In this document: positions 10,668 to 22,041 of the stretch, in pieces | Position numbering within the stretch: position 1 is the stretch's first letter | Layout of the letters: each line of letters opens with the position of its first letter | Assembly: GCF_905171775.1 (NCBI RefSeq) | Contig: NC_053492.1 | Span: forward strand, 330,158,690-330,222,689 | From: Rana temporaria | Lineage: Eukaryota > Chordata > Amphibia > Anura > Ranidae | DNA: 64,000 nt | Direction: 5' to 3' | Notes under the pieces: model-generated | Seen by the model: only the letters and a program-made list of their open reading frames with translations | Databases searched by the model: none | Told to the model about the DNA's origin: nothing | Program-made: the position numbers and the translations under genes

Positions 10668-11814
10668 TTAGTGAGCTGTGGTTATATTGGTCCATTAACC
10701 TAGGTTACCATGTGCCCGTGTTCTCTGCCTCCATGGCCAGGAAATGATACAGGCAGATCTTGCAGTTCATGCATTTCAACAACAATGAACTTTGTCGTCC
10801 TCGTGGAGACCCTGAATTTGATCGGCTCTACAAAATTTGGCCCCTCATAAACCACTTCAACAAGCGTTTTTCAGCCTTGTATACTCCCCATCAAGTTGTC
10901 TGTGTTGATGAGTCCCTGATTACATTTTCTGGCCACTTGTCTTTCAAACAGTACCTTCCCAGCAAGCGTGCCAGATATGGGGTCAAGATGTATAAGCTCT
11001 GTGACAGGGCCACAGGCTATACATGTAGTTTTATGGTTTATGAGGGAAAAGATAGTCACGTAGAGCCAGAGAACTGCCCAGATTACATAGGGAGCGCTGC
11101 CAAGATAGTGTGGAACTTGGAGTCACCCTTATTCGGAAAGAGGTACCATTTGTATGTGGACAATTATTACACGAGCGTGACACTTTTTAGTCACTTGTTT
11201 GATCAGCAAATTGGCTCATGTGGCACCGTGCGACCTAATCGCTTGTAGATTCCCATTTTAGGCTGGGGGAGAGAGCCTGCTCGAGGTGTGAAGTGGACGG
11301 ATAATAAGAATGTTTTTGTACTTTCCTCCCTTCACGCAGACACGACAGTCCAAATTCGTACAACGACTGGTGTTGTGGAGAAACCCCTCTGTGTCCACGG
11401 ATATAACCAATATATGGGAGGGGTGGACCTCAACGACCAGTTGTTGGCACCAAACCTAGTTGCCCGTAAGGCCAGACGCTGGTACAAAAGTGTCTGTATA
11501 TTTTTTTCAATTGGCTTTGCTGAATGCTTTTGTGCTATACAGAGCTTCAGGACGGACTGGATATTTCCGTAGATTCCAGGAAGATATTGTCCAAGCCCCT
11601 GAGCTGTACCTCACAATCCCCAACCAAATGCAGTAAGCCCACTGCATGAGAGGCATTTTCTGTATGTCTCCCTACTACCCCTTCCCAACGAGCCCCCCAA
11701 AAAAAGAGTGTCTGTAGAAAGCGCGGATTTAGGCGTGACACCCGTTATAATTGTCCACGCTGTCCTGACATTGGTGAATGTTTTGAACGCTACCACACAC
11801 TAGTGCAGTTTTAG

Positions 11815-12295
11815 CGTAGGGTACAGCATTTCACAGACTAGGACACACTTACACAGGGCCTCCCAAGATGCCATCGCATTTTGAGAGACCCAAACCCGGA
11901 ACCGAACAGTTGCAGTTACAGTACCAAAAAAAGTGTTAAAAAGTAAAAAATAAAAAACACAAAAATATAAAATAAAAAAACAAAAATAGTTGTTGTTTTA
12001 TTGTTCTCTCCCTCTCTATTCTCTCTCTATTGTTCTGCTCTTTTTAACTGTATTCTATTCTGCAATGTTTTATTGTTGTTATGTTTTATCATGCTTGCTT
12101 TTCAGGTATGTAATTTTTTTATATTTTACTGTTTGCTGTGTTATATTGTTAACCATTTTTTTGTTTTCAGGTATGCCATTCAGCTGCACCGCCGATTTAT
12201 TTATCTTGACAGCAACAACATTTGCTCCTTCGATACATAAAGCCATGACTCCAATGCTGTAGGAGGTGATTTCATCACCACAGTTAAAAAAAGGG
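11815..12295. other. AT-rich 3' flank of piggyBac
   Basis: A- and T-rich sequence with AATAAA-like runs near 11950 and several T-rich tracts. No gene. It may include the 3' non-coding end of the piggyBac element. Confidence 0.4.
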
Positions 12296-12456
12296 TATAT
12301 GCCGAAGCATGGGGGCAGCAGGGGCGGAGGAGCGATTTGCTCCTAATGCTGTGTACATATGGTCGAAATTCTGATGGAGGCATGCCCATGGAAAAGTCCG
12401 ACCGTGTGTACGTGGCATAACTTTTGCGGGGGGATGCCCCCATGCTTCGGCATATA
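12296..12456. mobile_element. Small MITE with 22-bp perfect terminal inverted repeats
   Basis: The left arm 12296-12317 (core GCCGAAGCATGGGGGCA) and right arm 12435-12456 (core TGCCCCCATGCTTCGGC) are exact reverse complements. Total length is 161 bp. Superfamily unknown. Confidence 0.65.
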
Positions 12457-13188
12457 TATATTTTAGGCACAGGTTGCGTTAAAAATGTTTTTTCGCTTAT
12501 CATCCATGGACGGACACAGCCCTTTAAATCTTGACAAGTGGGTTATGTTCCTGTTCACAGGAAAGGACTAGGCAGAAACATGTTAGATAATTTGAAAAAT
12601 AAGTGATTGGTGTGTCCTCTATTAGATCCGTCACCTCATCCTTATAGAATGATACAGGGTTGTGAAAAGGATAGGAGGATTATAACGGTGCCATTTGAAA
12701 CAAAATGAAAGACAATTTTTTTATTCAATATATAAATTGATTAAAAACATGGACAGTAAACTAGAAATGATACTGAGAGTAATTGTATCAAAAAATCCCG
12801 ACATGTTTCGGCAAATCGTTGCCTTCTTCAGGGGTGTGAGGGTCAATCAGTAAATTTTTTACAGTCTATTGAAAAAACATAATCAATTAGTAAAGAAATA
12901 TACATAAATGTTTCAAAACAAGGCTAAATTTATCAAAAGAAATGCAGGCAAAACAGATCCAAAATGTGGGAGAACCAACACGACAGAGTAAGTGCCATAG
13001 AGAAAGCCGTACCTACACCAAGTTAGAAAACGAGGCGAGATGCTGCACATCAAGGCAACAGCCTGGAAGCTCCAAGCACTAATGTGATTGCAGGGGGCTA
13101 ATAATTCAAACTAAAAGGAAACACAAATTTCAAAAGCTAGTTAGGGGTTTAAATCACATGAGATAATAACTCACGGATAGTATCCCTA
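12457..13188. other. Unclassified repeat-like sequence
   Basis: Non-coding. It contains CCCGACATGTTTCGGCAA followed by GCCTTCTTCAGGGG near 12800-12835, which looks like interspersed repeat sequence, but I cannot name the family. No ORF of note. Confidence 0.35.
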
Positions 13189-13764
13189 AGGCCCCTTTCA
13201 CACTGGGGCGTTTTTCGAGCGTTATTTGAGCGTTTTTCGAGCGTTATTACAGCGTTATTACAGCGTTTTTCGAGCGTTATTACAGCGTTATTACAGCGTT
13301 ATTCAAGCGAAGCCTCATCTGCAATCCCAATGTGCTGGTAAAGCACAGCTAAGACCCTAATGTTTTAGGGCGTTTTTGCAGTGCCTCAGTGTGAAAGGGT
13401 AAGGGGTTTTTACAGCGCTTTTCAATTCATTTCAATGGAGAGGGGCGTTTTTGGAGCGTTTTTTTCAGCGCCCATAAGCTTCTCCAAAGATGCTGCTTGC
13501 AGGACTTTTCTCAACGCCCCGCCAGTGCAACGCCTCAGTGTGAAAGGGTAAGGCCTTTTTACAGCGCTTTCCATTCATTTCAATGAAGAGGTGCGTTTTT
13601 GGAGCATTTTTTTCAGCGCCCAAAAGCTGCTCCAAAGATGCTGCTTGCAGGACTCAGTGTGAAAGGGTCCATTGAGATGCATGGAGAGCGTTTTATGAGC
13701 GTTTTAAGAGTGGTATTTTTTAACGCTAAAACGCTGTAAAAACGCTTCAGTGTGAAATGGGTCT
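13189..13764. mobile_element. Non-autonomous DNA transposon with CCCCTTTCACACTG ends
   Basis: The left end AGGCCCCTTTCACACTG and right end CAGTGTGAAATGGGTCT are inverted repeats. The interior is a degenerate array of GAGCGTTTTT / ACAGCGTTATT units with repeated CAGTGTGAAAGGG motifs at 13389, 13538 and 13657, so it also has internal duplications. A 110-bp relative lies at 20729-20838. Confidence 0.65.
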
Positions 13765-14001
13765 AAGTAAGGGCTAGCATAGCCTCCATAGGTACCTATT
13801 ATAAAGAAATTGTAAAGTTCATTAGGTGGGCGCTGATAAAACTTCCATAAACAAGGAGATATCCGGTTAATCAATAGGTAGATTGACTGCACCAGTCAAG
13901 ACAGCCCATAGATTTTAACAGGGACATATCAATCAATCCTATGGAAAAATATAACAAAATTAGCAATGCTAATGGGAATAGAGTCCTGCAATGACAGTTA
14001 A

Positions 14002-14570
14002 AGCGGAGCTCCACCCTGTTATTTAACATTGGCTCACTCAATTCAATACAGCTCCCTTACATACATTTGGCATCTATTTTTTTTGTATTTTAAAAACTCA
14101 CTGTGCTGTTGTTGTGAGTTTATTTCCCCCGCCGCGGTGGCAGCAGCCTCGCCGCATCATCCAGCGCTGCTATGCCTCCTGGGAGATGTTTGTCATCAAT
14201 CCCTGGAGGCTGGGCTGAAGTATCGCAGAAAAACATCTCATGACGCCCCCCACGTCATGCTCCACTCTATCTCCGCCTCTGCCCGCCCCCTCGAGCTCCA
14301 TACATAGCACGGGGCCCATCCCCCTGCACGGGGGCCCACCCCCCATGTCATGCTCGGCTCTATCTCCGCCTGGAGGCGGAGAGATGCTAAACGTCTTCAC
14401 AGCCCCGCCCACCCCACTAGCACACCTCGAATGTGTGCATTCTATCTATGGAGCTCGAGGGGGCAGGCAGAGGCAGAGATAGAGCAGAGCATGAAGTGGG
14501 GGGGGGGGCCTCGTGCAGGGGGGCGGGCCCCGTGCTATAGCAAGTCCTATTACAAATTGTTCTGCATCTA
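14002..14570. repeat. GC-rich inverted-repeat segment after a TTAA-type end
   Basis: Begins TTAA (13998-14001) then AGCGGAGCTCCACCC, resembling the end of a TTAA-type element whose partner end is not evident. From 14240 to 14530, GC-rich arms are inverted relative to each other: GCCCGCCCCCTCGAGCTCCAT near 14280 pairs with ATGGAGCTCGAGGGGGCAGGC near 14450. Non-coding. Confidence 0.5.
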
Positions 14571-14960
14571 CTGTGCCTGTCACATGCAGCCACTGTGCCA
14601 TCAAACACATCTATTGTGTCTGTCACATGCAGCCACTGTGCCATCAAACACATCTATTGTGCCTGTCACATGCAGCCACTGTGCCATCAAACGCGGCCAC
14701 TGTGCCAAATGCTGCTTCGCTGTGCCCGTCAAACGCAAACACTGTGCCCGTCAAACGCAAACACTGTGCCCGTCAAGCGCAAAAACTGTGCCCATCAAAC
14801 GCAAACACTGTGCCAAACGCTGCTTCACTGTGCCCAGCAAACGCAGCCACAGTGCCCATCAAACTCAGTCATCTGCCAGTGCAGCCATCTGCCAGTGCCA
14901 ACCAGTGACACCATCCAGTGCCAACCGCCAGTGCAAATCAGTGCCAACCAGTACCACCTG
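14571..14960. repeat. Degenerate ~21-bp minisatellite (CACTGTGCCCATCAAACGCA type)
   Basis: Imperfect tandem copies of a unit containing CTGTGCC and ATCAAACGCA. The same unit recurs at 20895-21100 and, inverted, at 57840-58110. Reading frames across it are by-products of the repeat. Confidence 0.8.
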
Positions 14961-14969
14961 CCATTCAAT

Positions 14970-15625
14970 GCGATGGGCTGGGGCCGATGCAGTGTGCTGT
15001 GCCTGGGCCGATGCAGTGTGCTGTGCCTGGGCCGATGCATGTGCTGTGCTGGGGCCGATGTGGTGTGCCGGGGCCGATGCAGTGTGATGTGCCGGGGGCC
15101 AATGCGGTGTGCTGTGCCATGGCCGATGCGGTGTGCTGTGCCATGGCCGATGCGGTGTGCTGTGCCATGGCCGATGCATGTGCTGTGCCAGGGCCGATGC
15201 AGTGTGCTGTGCTGGGGGCCGATCCGGTGTGCTGTGCCGGGGCCGATGCTATGTGCTGTGCTGGGGCCGATGCGGTGTGCCGGGGCCGATGCAGTGTGCT
15301 GTGCTGGGGGCCGATGCGGTGTGCTGTGCCGGGGCCGATGCATGTGCTGTGCCGGGGCCGATGCGGTGTGCTGTGCCGGGGCCGATCCGGTGTGCTGTGC
15401 CGGGGCCGATGCGGTGTGCTGTGCCGGGGCCGATGCATGTGCTGTGCCGGGGCTGATGCGGTGTGACGGGGCCGATGCAGTGTGCTGTGCCGGGGTAGAT
15501 GCTGTTTGCGGGTGCCGAAGCGGTGTGCTGTGCCCGGGACAATGCGGTGTACTGGGGCCGATGCGGTGTGCTGTCCTGGGGCCAATGCGGTGGGCTGGGG
15601 CCGATGCGGTGTGCTGTTCTGGGGC
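14970..15625. repeat. GC-rich 24-bp minisatellite
   Basis: About 27 tandem copies of a 24-bp unit GGGGCCGATGCGGTGTGCTG plus TGCC, with a 21-bp variant containing GATGCATGTGCTG. The unit is a multiple of three, so long reading frames run on both strands; these are artefacts. Confidence 0.9.
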
Positions 15626-15660
15626 CGAAGACTTTTTGGAGTGCGGCTGTCAGTCCATTC

Positions 15661-18600
15661 TTCCACCTGCTTAATGCAGAGTATCTCACAGGAACATATG
15701 CAGTGCTGGTGTAATATGCAGAGTATCTCACAGGAACATATGCAGTGCTGCTGCAATTTGATTTGTGAAGCAGGACTAACTCCCATATATTTCTCTCCAT
15801 ATAAGAACAATCTGGAACCTTTCCGTAAAGTATCTAATGCAGAGTATCTCACAGGAACATATGCAGTGCTGCTGCAATTTGATTTGTGAAGCAGGGCTGA
15901 CTCCTATATATTTCTCTCCCTATAAGAACAATCTGGAACCTTTCCCTAAAGTATCTAATGCAGAGTATCTCACAGGAACATATGCAGTGCTGTTGCAATA
16001 TGCAGAGTATCTCACAGGAACATATGCAGTGCTGGTGTAATATGCAGAGTATCTCACAGGAACATATGCAGTGCTGCTGCAATTTGATTTGTGAAGCAGG
16101 AGTGACTCCTATATATTTCTTTCCCTATAAGAACAATCTGGAACCTTTCCCTAAAGTATCTAATGCAGAGTATCTTACAGGAACATATGCAGTACTGGTG
16201 TAATATGCAGAGTATCTCAGAGGAACATATGCAGTGCTGCTGCAATTTGATTTGTGAAGCAGGACTGACTCCTATATATTTCTCTCCCTATACGAACAAT
16301 CTGGAACCTTTCCCTAAAGTATCTAATGCAGAGTATCTCACAGGAACATATGCAGTGCTGTTGCAATATGCAGAGTATCTCACAGGAACATATGCAGTGC
16401 TGGTGCATAATGCAGAGTATCTCACAGGAACATATGCAGTGCTGGTGTAATATGCAGAGTATCTCACAGGAACATATGCAGTGCTGCTGCAATTTGATTT
16501 GTGAAGCAGGGCTGACTCCTATATATTTCTCTCCCTATAAGAACAATCTGGAAACTTTCCCTAAAGTATCTAATGCAGAGTATCTCACAGGAACATATGC
16601 AGTGTTGTTGCAATATGCAGAGTATCTCACAGGAACATATGCAGTGCTGGTGTAATATGCAGAGTATCTCACAGGAACATATGCAGTGCTGCTGCAATTT
16701 GATTTGTGAAGCAGGACTGACTCCCATATATTTCTCTCCATATAAGAACAATCTGGAACCTTTCCGTAAAGTATCTAATGCAGAGTATCTCAAAGGAACA
16801 TATGCAGTGCTGCTGCAATTTGATTGATGAAGCAGGACTGACTCCTATATAATTCTCTCCCTATAAGAACAATCTGGAACCTTTCCCTAAAGTATCTAAT
16901 GCAGAGTATCTCACAGGAACATATGCAGTGCTGGTGTAATATGCAGAGTATCTCACAGGAACATATGCAGTGCTGCAGCAATTTGATTTGTGAAGCAGGA
17001 CTGACTCCTATATATTTCTCTCCCTATAAGAACAATCTGGAACCTTTCCGTAAAGTATCTAATGCAGAGTATCTCACAGGAACATATGCAGCACTGGTGT
17101 AATATGCAGAGTATCTCAGAGGAACATATGCAGTGCTGCTGCAATTTGATTTGTGAAGCAGGACTGACTCCTATATATTTCTCTCCCTATAAGAACAATC
17201 TGGAACCTTTCCCTAAAGTATCTAATGCAGAGTATCTCACAGGAACATATGCAGTGCTGGTGCATAATGCAGAGTATCTCACAGGAACATATGCAGTGCT
17301 AGTGTAATATGCAGAGTATCTCACAGGAACATATGCAGTACTGCTGCAATTTGATTTGTGAAGCAGGGCTGACTCCTATATATTTCTCTCCCTATAAGAA
17401 CAATCTGGAACCTTTCCCTAAAGTATCTAATGCAGAGTATCTCACAGGAACATATGCAGTGCTGCTGCAATTTGATTTGTGAAGCAGGGCTGACTCCTAT
17501 ATATTTCTCTCCCTATAAGAACAATCTGGAACCTTTCCCTAAAGTATCTAATGCAGAGTATCTCACAGGAACATATGCAGTGCTGTTGCAATATGCAGAG
17601 TATCTCACAGGAACATATGCAGTGCTGGTGTAATATGCAGAGTATCTCACAGGAACATATGCAGTGCTGCTGCAATTTGATTTGTGAAGCAGGACTGACT
17701 CCTATATATTTATTTCCCTATAAGAACAATCTGGAACCTTTCCCTAAAGTATCTAATGCAGAGTATCTTACATGAACATATGCAGTGCTGGTGTAATATG
17801 CAGAGTATCTCACAGGAACATATGCAGTGCTGCAGCAATTTGATTTGTGAAGCAGGACTGACTCCTATATATTTCTCTCCCTATAAGAACAATCTGGAAC
17901 CTTTCCGTAAAGTATCTAATGCAGAGTATCTCACAGGAACATATGCAGCACTGGTGTAATATGCAGAGTATCTCAGAGGAACATATGCAGTGCTGCTGCA
18001 ATTTGATTTGTGAAGCTGGACTGACTCCTATATATTTCTCTCCCTATAAGAACAATCTGGAACCTTTCCCTAAAGTATCTAATGCAGAGTATCTCACAGG
18101 AACATATGCAGTGCTGGTGCATAATGCAGAGTATCTCACAGGAACATATGCAGTGCTGGTGTAATATGCAGAGTATCTCACAGGAACATATGCAGTACTG
18201 CTGCAATTTGATTTGTGAAGCAGGGCTGACTCCTATATATTTCTCTCCCTATAAGAACAATCTGGAACCTTTCCCTAAAGTATCTAATGCAGAGTATCTT
18301 ACAGGAACATATGCAGTGCTGGTGCAATATGCTGAGTATCTCACAGGAACATATGCAGTGCTGCTGCAATTTGATTTGTGAAGCAGGACTGACTCCTATA
18401 TATTTCTTTCCCTATAAGAACAATCTGGAACCTTTCCCTAAAGTATCTAATGCAGAGTATCTCACAGGAACATATACAGTGCTGGTGCAATATGCTGAGT
18501 ATCTCACAGGAACATATGCAGTGCTGCTGCAATTTGATTTGTGAAGCAGGACTGACTCCTATATATTTCTCTCCCTATAAGAACAATCTGGAACCTTTTC

Positions 18601-20728
18601 CTAAAGTATCTAATGCAGAGTATCTCACAGTAACATATACAGTGCTGGTGCAATATGCAGAGTATCTCACAGGCACATATGCAGTGCTGGTGTAATATGC
18701 AGAGTATCTCACAGGAACATATGCAGTGCTGCAGCAATTTGATTTGTGAAGCAGGACTGACTCCTATATATTTCTCTCCCTATAAGAACAATCTGGAACC
18801 TTTCCGTAAAGTATCTAATGCAGAGTATCTCACAGGAACATATGCAGCACTGGTGTAATATGCAGAGTATCTCAGAGGAACATATGCAGTGCTGCTGCAA
18901 TTTGATTTGTGAAGCTGGACTGACTCCTATATATTTCTCTCCCTATAAGAACAATCTGGAACCTTTCCCTAAAGTATCTAATGCAGAGTATCTCACAGGA
19001 ACATATGCAGTGCTGGTGCATAATGCAGAGTATCTCACAGGAACATATGCAGTGCTGGTGTAATATGCAGAGTATCTCACAGGAACATATGCAGTACTGC
19101 TGCAATTTGATTTGTGAAGCAGGGCTGACTCCTATATATTTCTCTCCCTATAAGAACAATCTGGAAGCTTTCCCTAAAGTATCTAATGCAGAGTATCTTA
19201 CAGGAACATATGCAGTGCTGGTGCAATATGCTGAGTATCTCACAGGAACATATGCAGTGCTGCTGCAATTTGATTTGTGAAGCAGGACTGACTCCTATAT
19301 ATTTCTTTCCCTATAAGAACAATCTGGAACCTTTCCCTAAAGTATCTAATGCAGAGTATCTCACAGGAACATATACAGTGCTGGTGCAATATGCTGAGTA
19401 TCTCACAGGAACATATGCAGTGCTGCTGCAATTTGATTTGTGAAGCAGGACTGACTCCTATATATTTCTCTCCCTATAAGAACAATCTGGAACCTTTTCC
19501 TAAAGTATCTAATGCAGAGTATCTCACAGGAACATATACAGTGCTGGTGCAATATGCAGAGTATCTCACAGGCACATATGCAGTGCTGCTGCAATTTGAT
19601 TTGTGAAGCTGGACTGACTCCTATATATTTCTCTCCCTATAAGAACAATCTGGAACCTTTCCCTAAAGTATCTAATGCAGAGTATCTCACAGGAACATAT
19701 GCAGTGCTGGTGCATAATGCAGAGTATCTCACAGGAACATATGCAGTGCTGGTGTAATATGCAGAGTATCTCACAGGAACATATGCAGTACTGCTGCAAT
19801 TTGATTTGTGAAGCAGGGCTGACTCCTATATATTTCTCTCCCTATAAGAACAATCTGGAACCTTTCCCTAAAGTATCTAATGCAGAGTATCTTACAGGAA
19901 CATATGCAGTGCTGGTGCAATATGCTGAGTATCTCACAGGAACATATGCAGTGCTGCTGCAATTTGATTTGTGAAGCAGGACTGACTCCTATATATTTCT
20001 TTCCCTATAAGAACAATCTGGAACCTTTCCCTAAAGTATCTAATGCAGAGTATCTCACAGGAACATATACAGTGCTGGTGCAATATGCTGAGTATCTCAC
20101 AGGAACATATGCAGTGCTGCTGCAATTTGATTTGTGAAGCAGGACTGACTCCTATATATTTCTCTCCCTATAAGAACAATCTGGAACCTTTTCCTAAAGT
20201 ATCTAATGCAGAGTATCTCACAGGAACATATACAGTGCTGGTGCAATATGCAGAGTATCTCACATGAACATATGAAGTGCTGGTGCAATATGCAGAGTAT
20301 CTCACATGAACATATGCAGTGCTGCTGCAATTTGATTTGTGAAGCAGGACTGACTCCTATATATTTATCTCCCTATAAGAACAATCTGGAACCTTTCCCT
20401 AAAGTATCTAATGCAGAGTATCTCACAGGAACATATGCAGTGCTGGTGCAATATGCAGAGTATCTCACAGGAACATGTGCAGTGCTGGTGTAATATGCAG
20501 AGTATCTCACAGGAACATATGCAGTGCTGCTGCAATTTGATTTGTGAAGCAGGACTGACTCCTATATATTTCTCTCCCTATAAGAACAATCTGGAACCTT
20601 TCCCTAAAGTATCTAATGCAGAGTATCTCACAGGAACATATGCAGTGCTGGTGCCAAATGCAGAGTATCTCACAGGAACATATGCAGTGCTGGTGTAATA
20701 TGCAGAGTATCTCACAGGAACTTTCCCT
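15661..20728. repeat. Satellite array: 42-bp and 121-bp modules, 163-bp basic unit, ~899-bp higher-order repeat
   Basis: Module A (42 bp) begins ATGCAGAGTATCTCACAGG; module B (121 bp) contains AATTTGATTTGTGAAGCAGG and TATTTCTCTCCCTATAAG. One A plus one B gives a 163-bp unit, and extra A copies give 205- and 247-bp units. About 28 B modules are present. The variant series repeats at a larger scale: the block starting at 17919 recurs at 18818 (899 bp later), and blocks at 18082 and 18981 recur at 19675 (694 bp, one 205-bp unit shorter). The variant GCAGCACTGG marks 17080, 17940 and 18840. Not coding: the reading frames simply mirror the 42-bp module. Confidence 0.95.
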
Positions 20729-20838
20729 CGGGCTTTCACATTGAGGTTGCTGGGCAGGAGTTCTTCAGGCGGTATAGCAGCGCTATTTTAAGCGCTGTAC
20801 TGCCTGAAAAACTCCTCAGTGTGAAAGGGGCCTTACTG
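20729..20838. mobile_element. 110-bp MITE terminating the satellite
   Basis: The left end GGGCTTTCACATTGAGG pairs imperfectly with the right end CCTCAGTGTGAAAGGGGCC, and the middle is the hairpin AGCGCTATTTTAAGCGCT. It shares the CTTTCACAYTG end with 13189-13764. Its position exactly at the end of the satellite suggests it interrupted or bounds the array. Confidence 0.6.
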
Positions 20839-20854
20839 TATAAAACTGCTGCAC

Positions 20855-21540
20855 TACAAATTTTTGGGGGGCGCAAACAAACTGAAAAAAAAACAATCAT
20901 AAAACGCAGCCACTGTGCCCATAAAACGCAGGAACTGTGCCATCAAATGCAGCCACTGTGACATCAAACGCAGAGACTGTACCCATTAATTGCCACCACT
21001 GTGCCCATCAAACACAGCCACTGTGCCCATAAATTGCCACCACTGTGCCCCATCAATTGGCACCAGTTTGCCCCATCAATTGCCACCAGTGTGCCCACCT
21101 GCCCGGCACTTACCTGTCTCGGGTCACGGCGCTGTCCTCCATCCTCCCTCTGAGTCCTCGATGTCTTCTCCCGTCCTCTTCTGCTATGATTGGACGCCTG
21201 ATAGGCTTCCAATCACAGCACCTGTCGCTTCAGCCAATCAGGTGACAGGTAACCAGACCCGGTGCACCTGACTGGCTGAGAGTCGGGTCAGTGTTAGAGA
21301 AGCAATTTATTCGCTTCCCTAATACAACACTGTGTGAACAGCGAACGCACAGCATTGCGCCCTCTGTTTACCAATTTGTAAGCCTATTAGAGCCCACAGG
21401 CTCTAATCAGGACGCCTATTAGAGCCCATGGCTCTAATCAGGCACTTCCAAAACACCCCCACCGCTGTAATTCAGATGCCTGGTGCCCGACAAGGGGCCG
21501 GACACCTGAATAGGGGGCGGCAGTGGCGACAATAGATAGG
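20855..21540. repeat. Fragment of a GGGGCGCAAAC...CACTGTGCCC repeat family
   Basis: Contains GGGGGGCGCAAACAAACTG (about 20869), then the ~21-bp CACTGTGCCCATCAA minisatellite (20895-21100), then GC-rich non-coding sequence with two copies of CCTATTAGAGCCCA (21383 and 21416). The first two parts recur, inverted and in the same order, inside the hAT element at 56762-58170, so this is likely a fragment of the same family. Confidence 0.6.
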
Positions 21541-21955
21541 TTCATGCAATGCATACATCTATTGGTGATTGACGGGAGAGAGGGGGCGGCGCTCCTGCGC
21601 CCTCTATGGATGCACTGCCACTGTGAACATGGCTTGCTTTTCAGAGGTATTAGATGGGCGGTGAAGAGGTGTTATGTTGCTTCCTCACCACCTATTTTAA
21701 CCCACTAAAAGCTGCATCACCCCCACCATAACTATGTGCAATGGAAAGTTGCAGCACAGACTTATTTGATTTGGTTGCATTTGGTAAGCAGTAGTGCCCG
21801 CCAAATGCAACTGGTGATATCATTTTTGCTGCACACAGTCACTAATCAAAGCATTGTGGCTCCAGCATGTATACACCCCCCCCCCCCCCAGCTGCTGCCT
21901 TGTCAGCAATTCACCCAAGCTGCTGCATTACAACATGCTGTGCTTTCTTTTTTAA
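21541..21955. other. Unassigned sequence
   Basis: No gene. Contains a poly-C tract (about 21876-21889). Nothing else supported. Confidence 0.4.
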
Positions 21956-21973
21956 CCACTTGCCAATCATATA

Positions 21974-22041
<68 letters not shown>

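Larger units (their letters stand above)
6481..11814 (+). pseudogene. piggyBac (PGBD4-like) transposase, split by a LINE and frameshifted
   Basis: DDD-type transposase that would excise and insert at TTAA sites. The N-terminus (6481-6780) is acidic (SDSGSEYDTVDDSGSMTD); a frameshift near 6750 leads to 6791-7163 (ending LGLSLDMGIVK). The LINE then intervenes, and the frame resumes at 10668 (SELWLYWS). The catalytic aspartates are visible in CVDESLITFSG (GAT at 10907), YVDNYYTS (GAC at 11159) and GGVDLNDQ (about 11425-11440). A TAG at 11246 and a frameshift near 11570 disable the rest. The C-terminal cysteine-rich finger remains (CPRCPDIGECFERYH, 11750-11795), with a natural stop at 11812. Removing the LINE plus one target duplication (3504 bases, a multiple of three) puts both halves in one frame. 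Old, inactive copy. Confidence 0.9.

Noticed and set aside
14595..15674. Long cysteine-rich reading frame (about 360 codons) and its antisense counterpart
   Set aside because: Both are produced by 21- and 24-bp minisatellites whose period is a multiple of three.
15837..20698. Dozens of short frames starting MQSISQEHMQC on the plus strand and MQQHCICSCEILC on the minus strand
   Set aside because: Each is a direct reading of the 42-bp satellite module; the 121-bp module shifts frame, so no continuous protein is possible.
15661..20728. CRISPR-like repeat-spacer array
   Set aside because: Modules are tandem satellite units with related, not unique, intervening sequence, and the genome is vertebrate.
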